Shown here in pieces: positions 13,800 through 26,100 of a stretch of 64,000 nt of DNA. The translations under genes and the position numbers were made by a program. The notes below the pieces were generated by a model that was not told the origin of the DNA, made no database searches, and worked only from the letters and a program-made list of their open reading frames with translations. Origin of the DNA: Taenia hydatigena (Eukaryota > Platyhelminthes > Cestoda > Cyclophyllidea > Taeniidae); NCBI GenBank assembly GCA_036345935.2, contig JADWOT020001561.1, forward strand, positions 806,001 through 870,000, in the 5' to 3' direction. How positions within the stretch are numbered: position 1 is the stretch's first letter; each line of letters opens with the position of its first letter.

Positions 13800-15300
13800 T
13801 ACGCAATACCAGAGCAGTCCTAAACTTTGCGCAAGGCGCCTATTCGAAGCCACAGCTACCTCCAAAGTCAACCTTGGTGACCTTGGAGCACAGCTGACTT
13901 ACATTACTGACGACGAGGGGAAAGAATTTTGTGGGATGTGGACTAAGTACGCAGAACGTGTGTGGAGTCGAGACTCCAAACTGGGACGGACTCGCCTCGT
14001 CAAGTGTATGATGGATATCGAAGAAGCCAGACCAACCGTCAGCCACCAACAAGACGCATGCCACTGCCTCTGCTACAAGAAGTAAATTGTCTGGTCGAGG
14101 AGATGATTCGAGATTAGAGTATAAAACTACCGAAATCGCCATGAACCTCTGTGCGCTTTGGTAAGGAAAAATGACATTACTCCACGATTGTGTTTCAGCT
14201 ATAGAAAGTTGAAAACTGTAGCTACAAAGAACGCATTCCCGTTACACCTTACCCTGGACTTAGAAAACGGGATACTGTTAAGTAGAAGAGGTGGAAATAG
14301 ATGGAGGAAAGATAGTTCTTATGCCATCAAAGGGGCTTCATAAAATTACAGACAGCACCCTTAGGACTCTGTAATGCTGTTGCCTTCTTCCACCACCCGA
14401 TGCATATAGCATTAATTGGCTTATTCCCAAGGCGACAGAGCTCTGCAAGTTCCTGCGTTTTGCTAATATCGCCAGTCTGCTTCATAAATCAGCCAGAAAG
14501 AGGGCGGAAAATAGTTTCAATTCAGAGAAAGAGGCATGAGGAAGCGTTTGGGTAACTGAAGTGAATGCTCTGGCGTGCACTGTTCCTGAAATTACCGAAA
14601 ATCGGAGTGGGAGGTCCACTGGATACGGGCGAAAGCAATGCAGCTGTGGCCGGTGTACTGTCGCAAAAAAAGGTAGAGTAACAGTATTAAGCAGATAAAT
14701 GAGATTGAATAGTAAGACACAATTCAAACCCTTCCCAATAGCGAGGAAGGTCATAGTGTGAAGGGATTACTAGGCATTCGTCATTTCAAAAAAGACGAAG
14801 GAGATTGGTTGCTCAGTAATAGGATTTTATAATTCAATACAGGAAAGGGTACACACATAGTGATGTGGACGATCCGTCCCGCAGATCCCTGACAAAAAGG
14901 GGCAATGCTGCAGCCTTGGCATACAAGAGGTTCTTGGTATCCTCTCATAACCTCGCAGAGGATGTGATGATTTCGTTTAGCAAGGCAGCCAGACGGATAT
15001 GGCTCAGTATTGCCAAAAGTTTTCAGCGTTCAGTGGTCCGGGCTCACCAGTACAAACAGCTCACTGAGAGTTACACGAGCAAGCGGGTCGTGTGGGTGAA
15101 AAGATGATGGATGCTGCGAGCCAGAGGTAATGGTGGAGCACCTCACAGCGACCGCATTGCCGCAACCTACGACCACGGATTTCCCAGGGGAAAGGATGAG
15201 TGTGGATACAATGGTTTCTCTACCATTTATCAAGGGAGGGAAACTAGTACATTCAGATTATGTCTGACTGCTTCATGAAAGTAGCCAAAGTAGAAGCCAT
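13800..15300 (+). pseudogene. Decayed Gypsy-type pol, plus strand
   Basis: Scattered frames preserve pieces of the same pol found intact at 38-41 kb. Around 13830-14060 a frame aligns with the segment just before the reverse transcriptase (KLGRTR, then EEARPT). Around 14190-14230 is the remnant of a YRKL motif. Around 14920-15010 the peptide KRFLVSSHNLAEDV and KAARRIW matches the region between RNase H and integrase, and near 15260 DCFMKVAKVEAMK matches the start of the integrase core. Many stops and shifts show it is dead. No LTRs could be recognised around it. It occupies the space between repeat block R1 and the decayed ubiquitin copy. Confidence 0.75.
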
Positions 15301-15948
15301 GAAGGTATAGGAAGCTTAAACGGTCGCTACGATTTTCTCCAATCAGTGGTTTCGTCTGCACACAGTGTCTGAAGTGGTTTATAGCAACTAAGGTCCTAAT
15401 TTCGGAAGCCGACTTCTTATAAAACTGTGTATGACCTTTCGTATTCCTAAAATATGCACAGCACCTAAGCACCCGCAAGTCGACGGACGGGAAGAAGGAT
15501 CGAGTCGCACTTCTGAGGGGTTTTACTAAGTACACACCTAAAATGCATACATGTTCCACGGTTCATTATACATGAATCCGTTCCGAAGGTTCCCTGACAT
15601 ACAAACTACCTCGTTCTCAGCACAAAGCCCCGTGCTGCATCCACGACCAACGCGGTCGCACCACCTTCGGTGAAGTCTATGCCGCAAGGGAGGAAAGGAA
15701 ACCACTCAATGGCACGGGCAAAGGCAACGCATGAAGGTATCACAGAGGGCAGTGCTCTGAGACGAAAGGCCATACAATACTAGTTTCTTTTGCGCGAGAT
15801 GAGGGCAAGCAACGTAAGCTACATGGGGCACGAGAGGTCAGAATGCCCTGAAATAGAGAATAGCTTCTTATTCCGACTTCCATAATTCTGTAGTGATTGC
15901 CAATGTCTCTAAATAAGTATATTCAAATCAGTAAAGGCTAGGAAGGCC
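15301..15948. other. Probable further Gypsy debris
   Basis: Follows directly on the decayed integrase remnant. A match to the integrase C-terminal part is too weak to call; nothing else is recognised. Confidence 0.3.
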
Positions 15949-16259
15949 AGGAAAAAGGAGGAGGAGGAGGAGGAGGAGGAGGAGGAGGAGGAGGAGAAGG
16001 AGGAGGAGAGGAGGAGGAGGAGGAGGGGGGAGGAGGAGGAGAGGAGGAGAGGAGGAGGAGGAGGAGGAGGAGGAGGAGGAGAGGAGGAGGGAGGAGGAGG
16101 AGGGAGGAGGAGGGAGGAGGAGGAGGAGGAGGAGGAGGAGAGGAGGAGGAGGAGGAGGAGGAGGAGGAGGAGGAGGAGGAGGGGAGGAGAGGAGAGGAGG
16201 AGGAGGAGGAGGAGGAGGAGGAGGAGGAGGAGGAGGAGGAGGAGGAGGAGGAGGAGGAG
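15949..16259 (+). repeat. (GGA)n / (TCC)n polypurine tract
   Basis: About 310 bases of almost pure purine on the plus strand, mainly GGA triplets with occasional AGA, GGG and a frame slip. Long poly-Ser/Pro/Leu ORFs on the minus strand are artefacts of the repeat. Mirror-symmetric polypurine tracts of this kind can form triplex DNA; that is general knowledge, not shown here. Confidence 0.97.
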
Positions 16260-16354
16260 CGTATTACACATGTCCATAAAGATTTGGTGTCAATCACTAA
16301 GATTTAGCCTTAAATGAGCAGAATAAAAATTCTTAATTTAGTAGCAAAGAGAAA

Positions 16355-16865
16355 ACCAAAAGGAGTCCACCCTTCACCTTGTGCTCTGTCTTTGTGGTGG
16401 CATGCAAATCTTTGTTAGGATCCCAATCCGTAAGGCCTTCATCCTAAACGTGGACCCCAATTAACCGATCTAGAACGTGAAAGCAAAGATCCGGGATAAG
16501 GAGGATATTCCTACAGACCAGCAGCATTTGTTTTTTTTGCGGAGAAGAAGTTGGAAGATGGTCGCACTCTTTCTGGCTACGTGGTTCTGAATGTGTCAAT
16601 GCTTAACTTAGCACTTCGTCTGTGTGGTGGAATGCAGATCTTCGTGAGGTCTTTAACTGGCAAAACAATCACGCTGGAAGTAGGGCCGAGTAATTCAATA
16701 GAAAATGTGAAGGCTAAGTATCAAGACAAGGAAGACATTCCACCTGACCAGCAGCGATTGATTTTGGAGGATGGTCGCACTCTTTCTGACCACAGCATCC
16801 ATAGGAGCCCACCCTTCACCTTGTGCTTCGTCTTCGCGGAGGTTGATTCTACACAATTTGTTTAA
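16355..16865 (+). pseudogene. Decayed polyubiquitin copy
   Basis: Contains the end of one ubiquitin unit (from 16355), a broken unit beginning at 16402 and a better preserved last unit from 16631. The middle unit has a stop soon after its start (near 16462), a T-run insertion near 16529 and frame slips. The last unit has many changes (for example Lys6 to Arg, Glu18 to Gly, Asp21 to Asn, Gly35 to Asp), lacks the FAGKQ segment and shifts frame before its end, where the DNA still reads CTTCGCGGAGGT followed by TGA. As in the intact gene, no codon separates Gly76 from the stop. An AATAAA follows. It lies about 9.8 kb downstream of the intact copy's last unit. Confidence 0.93.
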
Positions 16866-16871
16866 AATAAA
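16866..16871 (+). terminator. Relict polyadenylation signal of decayed polyubiquitin
   Basis: AATAAA just after the relict stop codon, in the position it occupies in the intact gene. Confidence 0.5.
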
Positions 16872-17509
16872 TGTTTTTGGTTCCATTTTTGCCAGCATTA
16901 TTAATTACCCTTTTACCACCTGTTAGCTTTTTTGTGCGTATTCGCTTAGTGACGTTACTTTCCCCTTGATTGGATTCTGATTTCTGCTGTGGTCACTTTA
17001 TTTGCCCTAAAACGAATTGCCTGTTCTTGGCATTTCGCATTTTGTCTGTACCTTAAACGCGTGCAGCCTTTGTAGCTCTAGCTACCTTGGCTGCTCAATC
17101 TGCTCCAACTGTTACGGGACGATAGAAGCTCACATATATCGGAGCTGTTGAATTTGGGTGCCAGAAAGCATGTTGTGTGGTGCTGGTGGGTGGTTGGGAC
17201 TGAGAAATTCGAGGATTTTTTCGTCACTGGTTCGTTTTTCCCCGTAAAATGCAAAATGTGTTACATATTAGACGGCCTCCACGCGAGCACATCACTGCTG
17301 GTATTTCCCACCTAGAGTGAACTTAATGCGGATTTGGAAGTAAGTCTTTGGGAGGATAAGCGTGCGTGTGGTTCGGTGTGATATTTTTACATTATCAGCA
17401 AACTTGTGCAGGGTTCGGTGCGCTTAACCTTGTTGCCGCGACCGCAAGTAAAACGTGCCGCTGATTTTGAAGCGATAATCCGCTTCGGTGTTTTGGCTAA
17501 TTCACACAA
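16872..17509. other. Flank of decayed polyubiquitin, no gene
   Basis: Weakly similar to the flank downstream of the intact copy; no coding sequence recognised. Confidence 0.35.
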
Positions 17510-18243
17510 CAGCACTATATTTGGCTCATCATTGATGCATTCGTGTGTATCAGCACTTCGGTCATGCACAGTTTTGTCGGTCATCCCGAATGACCCGATT
17601 GGTTACTGCTCTGATGGGGACACGCGGTCGACACGCGTGTGACCTTGGAATGCACCTGTCCGTACAATCGGTGCGTTTGCATGAGCTCCAACACCCACAA
17701 GTGAATGCTCTCACTCGATGTGTTCACTCCAACCACACCGTCCATGCTGCACGCATGATTGTAGAATTGGTGGGTGAATAATGACATCCAGACGAATGCG
17801 TGAATGAATGCGTGGATGAATGCGTGTTCAAGTGCTTCCCGAATGAAGCAGCGAATGAAATTCTCTCATGACTGGTTAATTGGCCATCTCGAGAAACACT
17901 AGTGAGTAGGAGGAAAGGAGGTGAGGAGAGTAGCCGTGAGGACTTATTACGCCAAACTGAGGTGGCTTTTCAGCATCAGCTTAGTGAGAGGCAATTGCTT
18001 CCACACGTGACACACTACTGAGTGTATTAAGTAGGCAAGTGGGAAGACCAGAAGCCCAATCGTAAGCCGGTGTGAGCAGCAGACAAGAGGACTTAAAGTG
18101 AATACGACTTCTGCATGCGAAGTCTACCCAAGTAGAGTGATTATGGTATTTACTTACTCACTGATCAACTTCTCGACCCAGAGTTCCTTAACTGAGTACC
18201 TAACCGATCAGATCATCCTTCTATTCCGCGTCCTTAAGCCAGC
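17510..18243 (+). repeat. Duplicated block D, second copy
   Basis: Same orientation and high identity to 8270-8982, with a ~20-base insertion near 17935. It ends about 120 bases before the 3' end of the ERM-like gene on the minus strand. Confidence 0.85.
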
Positions 18244-18365
18244 ATAGAGTAAGGAAAGAATTTGCCAAATAAATAAATGTTTACATGAAAGGAAAGCAAA
18301 ATCTACGTAAGCTTTGAGTTGTGAAAAAGTTGGCATGTGTGCGTGTCATGAGGAATGGCTAAAGT

Positions 18366-20059
18366 CTATAGTGCTTCAAAGAGATCAACACGTTTCTTGG
18401 TGTAGCCGCTTTGGATGATCTTAAGGGTGGAAAACTTGGGATCCTGACCCGAAGCACGGGAAGCCTCAGCACCAGCGTAGTAGTCTGGCACCACCATTCG
18501 AGGATCAGCGGTTCCCCGTGGAGCTACTTTGGGTTTCGGTTGGACCGGTGGTCGGTAGGCGAGTTGAACACTATCTGGTTCGACCACCTGACCGTGAATT
18601 CGACCTTAAGGTTAAAGGAAAATAGTCGATAACGAAATGGTACGAGCATCAAAGGGATCAAATGTAAGGGGTTTTCTAAATTCTCATGGTTAAGTTTGAC
18701 GCAAGCGACTACCTTGTGACGTACAGAGCAGAACAAGACCAGCAAGAGAACTTTTCAAGGCACCATCTGATGCTGCTTTCATGCTGTCTACATAAGTGCA
18801 CTTATTCACTCATGCCACTAACCCTCCAAGGTGGCATGTCTATATACACGCTCGTGTTCAACGTCTTCAGGACTAAACCAGGTGTTATAAACCAATGTAA
18901 GAGAGGATGAGGATCATCAGTGAGAACAATTCAGGTGGATGTACCCTTGGCGAACTGGTCGGTTGGATCTTGTCCAGGCGTGCGAAGAACGTGTTTCCAA
19001 ACGTTTGGTGAAGTTACCGAGCCTGGTGGATCCATTTCATGGCTGCCACGGGCGTCTGGATAATCTGATCCACCTTGATTGGAACCTGTGGATGCCGGCG
19101 ACTCCCGAACAGGAGGGAGTGGATCCATTTGGCGATCTAGTAAAGGAAGTAAAAACGGTGCCACGAATACGAATGCTATTGTTTCCCTTATCACATTGCG
19201 TTTTTAACTACTCACAATATCAAAAGACAGCATTTTGGAACATTTATAAGGCTACAGACTCTATTTCCACCTTTGATCAGTTTGTGCACACATTATTTAA
19301 CTCATCCCTTGACACATTAAAAAAAGATTTACAATTTCTTATCCGCTATACCTGACAGCATTACCGTATTGTAATCAAGCAGAAACGTTTCAATTCGTCG
19401 TGTTTGTTTCCAAAGTAAAAAAGCTTAAGGAAATTCATCAACTACATACCAGGGAACTTTGGATAGGCCTCCGGATTGTAAGTAGCTGGTTTCTTAGGGA
19501 CGTCATCTGTGGACACTTTCGGCTGTTCGAAGGAACTGGGAAGAAGAGGTTCAGGCAAGTTTGGCATCGTCGAAGCTAACGGATCCGACCGTTGCTTGGG
19601 TCCGCTGGGATAGGGATGCTCCATATAACCATGACTCTCCGTTTCTGACGACGAAGCTACTGAATTTGGTGTCGCATTTCGAGCTGTTGAAGATTGCGAA
19701 AGTGGCTGCTGCCGCGATGGCGATGGTGTGGTTTTAACTAGGGATACATTAAGGATTAAAGAGTACTTGGTGGTCTTTGACACAGAAACTAAGCCCCACC
19801 AACGACAGCCACGATACAAGGCGTGCATTGCCCAAATCGCGATCCCCAATTCAACACGAATGTCTACTTATAATTGATTAAGTAAGCGTTCACGGATTAG
19901 AAACATATAAGAGGCGTCAGTTCCCTGCACACGGAATTGAATGCACAGTCACGCAGAGAGATGACGGAATGAGGCAGCAAGCAAGCAAATGATGAAAAAC
20001 GACGAATCAATGGTGCCAAAAGGGGAAGGTGGTAGATTCACATACCTCCACTACACATA

Positions 20060-20110
<51 letters not shown>

Positions 20111-23100
20111 CGTAGGCACACGCACTAACCCAGAGAGAGAGAGAATACCATTGAGCAAGGCAGAGGCGTTTGAGTAAGGTAGGCATGCTGTGCCAGTGGT
20201 ACGCGAGACGACTAATCGATGGGGCATCAGGAGGGCGACACGACACCCTACTTGCTAGAGGTGCTTCACTTCAATTTTCACTCAACGCTACCTCATGTAA
20301 TTAATGGCGGTAAGGCCTGCCGATTTTCACGAAACTACGAGCTTATATTAGAAGGCAGAGTTGATTTGACTGCGATCGCTTGAACAAATTAGTCTAAATA
20401 AGCAGCACTGAGACCCAATAACCTGCAGAACCATTAAAATTTACAGAAGTAAGTAATATTAGCGACCACAAAAACAATAAAGAAAGCATAAAATACAGAT
20501 CCTTGTAAAAATAACCAGGAACGAAAAAATAGAACCGTTACCCTCCGTGTTGCATTTTAGAGGCCAGGATGACTGCACAAAATGATGTGATGAAGCACAT
20601 GAAACTGCTGTGTTGATTGAAAGGTCCGTTGTATGAAAATCCACCCCACATCACATTCGGAGGTAAGAACTTATTTAACAATTAAATTAACCTCGCCAAA
20701 CTTCACGCAAAAGACCAAGTAACATGTTTGATAAGTTTAAAGTTCCAACTTCGCTCTAATTAAGGAGGAAAACTGTTAACGAACGTAAGAAAATAAAAGG
20801 AAGTAATTTTAAAAGCCCCAATTCAGGACGCCAATTCAGATTGAATAGACTTACCTTGATCATCTTGTTGTGACACGATTGATGCATTCCAATTCGGAAC
20901 GGAGTCTGGAATGAATAAAGAAGCAAATGAGTCAGAATGAATGCTGGTCGGAGATTATATGGAGAAAGGTTTGGATGGGTGCTCTGGATGATCCTTAAGC
21001 AGACTGATTACTCCACAATTTAAAACTGATTACACGTGAAAAAGTTTGCAACGAGGCTGAAGAAAAACCTTCTATGCTTCTATAACTTCAATGAGCCCAA
21101 ACAAGCAAACTGCTAAAGCCAATCAATTGATGCGTTTTTGGCAAACTACAACACAGTCAATTGCGCTTACCTTGATTACCCCTCTGTGGGGATTTGGGCA
21201 GCGAATTCCGTTTTGACACAGAATCTAAAAATGATAAAGAGACGTAGGTAAAAAAGCATGTGCAGAATTAAAACGAATGCTCAAAAAATTTGGCAAGCAC
21301 TGTAAGTGGTCCCTCAACTATTCGGCAATTTGAAATTTAAATTTGCTTTCAAGTAAAATAATTACCAGAATATTTTTGCGAAGAAATATGGATACTGTAA
21401 AGAAGTCTCACTGTTTTTAATGGCCTATTAATGTCAAGGTCAAGTGCGAAAACAAACACACAAACCAATCAGAAGCCTGCTTTTAACGGTCTACATTACA
21501 AACGACTACGTTTACCATTGTGGGCTTTCAGCGAGTGCTTAGTCGGAGAATTCCACGTGGGTATGGCTGGAAAAAAAATAGTAGACACATGAGTCTTGTG
21601 TTAGACGTCGGTCAAATAAGAGGATCAGTGTTTGCAAAGTACACATTAGGCCACCACAAATGAGTTGTTCGGTTGTCACAGTACAACTCCACACGTCATT
21701 TGTCTTAACCGATTCAAACGCTGCTTAATGGCTCGATAAGCATGACGGAAACATCTTCCACTCATTGTGTGCAATCAAAAATTCAGTCAATGCATAGGCG
21801 GTACGACTTTTCTCAACCAGTTGCAGCGCACTTGTAAACAACCGATGTGCCGTAGGGTAACAGAGGGGAAAACCAAATTGCCATAGATGTAACACCGAAC
21901 AGTACAACCAATGCAACTATCTTGGCAACCGGGTCAGGCCATTGTTGACTGAAGTGTGATCCGGTCTAACGTTACCTACCAAACCGATACTTTTACCTAG
22001 CCACGTCCTCCCTTAATTCATTTAAGAAGGTTTTCTTCTAAAAAGAGGATTCGTTTTGTGGATTAATAAATATAATTAATAATTGAGTAAAAAGAATTTA
22101 CATTGGTACACTTAATCTAACGGAGCATTAACCAATTCCAGACCAAATCTCCTCACCATCTGAGTTAGCTGCCTGGTAAGGTCAAACTCAATTAGGCTAT
22201 GCACTATTAGATCGGCTAGACACAATCACCCCAACCATACTTTTACTAGGCACAATAAGTAGTCTCGAGAGAAACAATTCGAATTTTGTTTTAACGTACC
22301 ACCATTTCTTTCGGATCCTGAGTCGATGTCTGAAGAGTAGTCGTCTGAACGGTTTGTCAGCGTTCCACCAATACGGATCGCTATGAAAGTGAGAAGGAAG
22401 GCATTCAAAAGAAATCCATCCCACGTTCCGTGATGTGACAGAACAGAGACTAGCACCTCCGCAATGCAATCGGTATGCCTTCTGGCAGCAAAACGATGTG
22501 ATTATGTATCAACTTACCAAAATTGCCACGGTAACGATGTGGTCGATCGGTGGGTTCTAAAAGAAAAAAAAAACATAAAAATGGTTAGGCTCGAGCCCCC
22601 CTCGGGTCGGTGGGAGCCAGGGGTTATGGGGTTAGAAAATGCACACTGCGTTACCTTTCTCCTTGAAGAAGTCCTACAAAATCAAAGGGTAGACATACAC
22701 GCATATATACAGATATGAGTTGTCAAATTTGATGCGCATTCAGCGAAGCCCTTTCAAACTGTCTCAGGTTAGACTGCAAGGGATTTTGGTGGAGTTGAAA
22801 TGTGTCGATGGTGGCATTTCCAGTCTTCCATAATTCATCAAGGTATGAAAATCTGCCAATGAAGCTGTGACACCTTTTGACAACCAACCTCAAATCCCGT
22901 ACCATGACCAAGTGTGAACAAATCGAGGTTACCCCGCGGTTTATGATTGTGGTCTGAGATTGTTTGTAAAGGATAATTTTCCTTTTAATGAATAGTCAAG
23001 TCTTTTGCGTCACCTTCCAAATGAATATCTCCCTGTCGTGGCTTGTCTAACAAGAGGCAAGAAATGATATCGTAAATTCTTCATTCAAATCTTAGACTTT

Positions 23101-26100
23101 TGATGGTAGAAGAAGAGGAGGCTATTAGAAAGCTGACCTCTCTGAATCATCTACAAATCGACTCATACCAGCTCCAGGCTTACAAGGGCTTCAGGAAAGG
23201 CTTGGGTGCTACACACATGCTTTGATCTGAAGCAGTTAAGACACTCAGAGATGACTTAGATGGGGTCACACCCACGCTTTGAGTTCTCGAGTCCTAATTG
23301 TGCTGTCTTGAAGGCGATATTTATGGAGTTCCACCTAGATGAGCTAAGCATCCTCAACTAACCTGCTCCAGAAAGACGCGAATTTGTGCAACACGATTCT
23401 GGAGCTGACGAGTTTCGTTGGTCGAAGGGACGTTGAGTGAAATTTTCACCTCGATGCCTCGAGCCTGTCGAAGTTGATCCTTCACTTGCCATGCTGCATA
23501 TTCATAGTTTGTTGCTCGACGGGGCAATTCCAGCTCCAATTCGGTAATTTGTTGCTCCAGTTTTAACAACTCTGCCGAAGTTAGTTTGTGTGGTCTGTGG
23601 AGTAGCGAACGGAGAGAGCAAGAAAGTTAGTTCGTGGCATAGCAGAAACATTGAATGGTTCAAAGTCATTGGCATTGACAAGCATCGTTTCAGAATTGAC
23701 GTTTGTAGCCTTTTGACAGGTAGGAAGGTTATTGCACAAAAACTGATAATTGCCTTTCAAAACGCTAATGAAGATGATGTTTGACTGTGAGTAGGTAAAA
23801 AATCCCCAAACTGCGGTTGACAACTATCAAGACAAGGAGGAGGGGCGCCAACAAACCCAGTCTCCGTGTGTGCCATATGACAAACTCAACTTGACAAGCC
23901 AAGATTCGTCACCTCGGTGCAAGCATATGGCTGTCAAGTTTAGACAGGAAGCACTCCTGAAGCACAAAATTGTCTGCAGTGAGAAATGCTCTCGACATGA
24001 ACGCGATGGTTCCGCACATTCGTCCATCATAGCCACCTTGGAGGGGCAGGGTGGACGGGGAATGCGAAAGATGTTCAGAAAATGCTCTATGAGAAACAAT
24101 TGGCTGGGTTTGAAGGAGAATAGAGGGAACATTGAATCGGCCTACACCTAAAGGTGGTAACTCCTGGAAACCGAAGCATTCCATTCTTATAGTAGACAAG
24201 TAAAATGTGCAGAAACTTTGTGCTTAGCCGTAGTACCGTAAGTAGACACAAGTAATTGTAGTAAACTAATGCTCTCCACCCAGTACCATTGGGAAATCCA
24301 CTTTTGCATATCGTGGAACAAAAAAAGGCTTGAAATTTGACGATGGCACTAGTGTTGAATAGGTTCTGTGTCCATTGTGACGGTGTTTCTCTGGACAAGG
24401 GAACGAATGAAACAAGGACTAGGACGGTGTCAAAATGAGCACGATAAGGATCGGACACAACAAAAAGGTGTTTGACAATCACCCAACACCAGTTGGGAGG
24501 CAGAAATGGAAACTGTACAACGAATGCAGATGATATTCCGAGGGTGTCCAGTTTCGAAGGCAGCAAATCCTGTTGGTAAGGCCTCATTTTACGTGAGTTT
24601 TTCAGAACGTATAGCCAAGTGGGGCAGAACTTTTGCCCTTTCGCGAAAGGTCTTCTTAAGTGTGACCTACATTTTTGTCTAGACTACCGTCTGCTTCTCA
24701 ATGAAACCGGAGAGGACAATGCTAAAGCAGTGTTTCGTTTGAGTGTCGCAACCATCAATCCGTGCGGCCTCTTTCATCCTAGTAAGTGGTGGGTTGAAGA
24801 AACTTGAGGAAAAGTAATGGATGGCGCCTCATGAGAATGAGTAGGAGACTGAAGACAAACTAAAGCGATTCACTATCTTCATCTTCCTAATAAAACCACA
24901 CAATGGATGAATACTTAGTCAATCAAAGTTGTCTAGGCATCTGGATGGAAACCAAACCACACCACACTTCTATTATCACCATCCAAATTGCATTCTATTG
25001 TTCTAACCTAAAAAAAATAAAAAGCGAGGCCCTAGTGGTTTAATTTTTGCCGCATCTTTACCAATTTTCGTGCGACCCTCGTCCTAAAGCTGCATTACAG
25101 AGGGAAATTTAATTAGCCTAAACGGAATGGAGGAGGAATCATTGACCCACTTGATTGCCACTTTACGAAGCATCGGTTCAAGATGGGTGTCATTCACTCC
25201 TTAGCCTGGATAAAATAGTCTCCAAGGCCGTGTCTACACTCACCCAACGAGAGAGGTGCCTTATTAACCAAAAGAAAACTCACCGCATTCGCATGCTTGA
25301 ATTACTCTCCGACCGACGAATGTATTTGGAGGAGACATCGCCCTTCCTCCGGCGTGTGTAAAGCTCCTTACTGCCCTGAAAGAGGCTTTTCAAAAGGCTA
25401 CACGTCTGCGAATGCTGCACGAAGAAGGTAATAACCTTGAAGGGGGAAAAGGGGGAGCAGGTGTTGCACGGTTAAATTAAAGTGGGTAAAGTGTAGAAAC
25501 CGGACAAAGACTACACAATCAAGATAAGAACTGGAAAAACACAGCATTTTATTTACTTTTTTTCCATTGTCACTTTATAATGGCCTTTTCAGCCACATCT
25601 ACCTTAAACATCCGAGGTTATTCCCAACAAAAAGAGCCGGTTCATTAAAAGGGTGCCTGATTTTACAAAAAAAATTGCTAAGGATGTTTGAGCAGAAGAC
25701 ATTGCATCACAGACTATGTGGTTAGGACTTTTTTATGGCTCCCATAGTGAAGACAAAGGTAAGGTTTGTAGAGTGTAAATACCGCAAATGAGTTTTTTTG
25801 TAGATAGCCATTGAAATCAACGAAAACGCTAGACTAGGAAGGGTGCCACTTATGAATATCAATCAATTTCTTGAAAAGCTAGTTTTTGGCAGACGTCTCC
25901 ACCTCACAAAATGACCTATTTTTTGTGTGAGCGATCAGAAAGGAACCTTAAACCCTTTTTTGAAATCAAAACATAATAGAGGAGTCGGACACACACTTTC
26001 CTCAATTTCAGCGCTAGGTATCAATAGGATTTGGTGTAACTGATATTCAAGTAATGTCTAACGAGACACGAGCGAAAGTTATTAGCAGAGTCATGAGACT

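Noticed and set aside
15909..16297. Poly-Leu and poly-Ser/Pro ORFs of about 120 codons on the minus strand
   Set aside because: Translation artefact of the (GGA)n tract.
24087..24587. 166-codon minus-strand ORF inside an intron of the ERM-like gene
   Set aside because: Not in frame or phase with the flanking exons, no domain, atypical Cys/Phe/Leu-rich composition, and next to a decayed Gypsy fragment.
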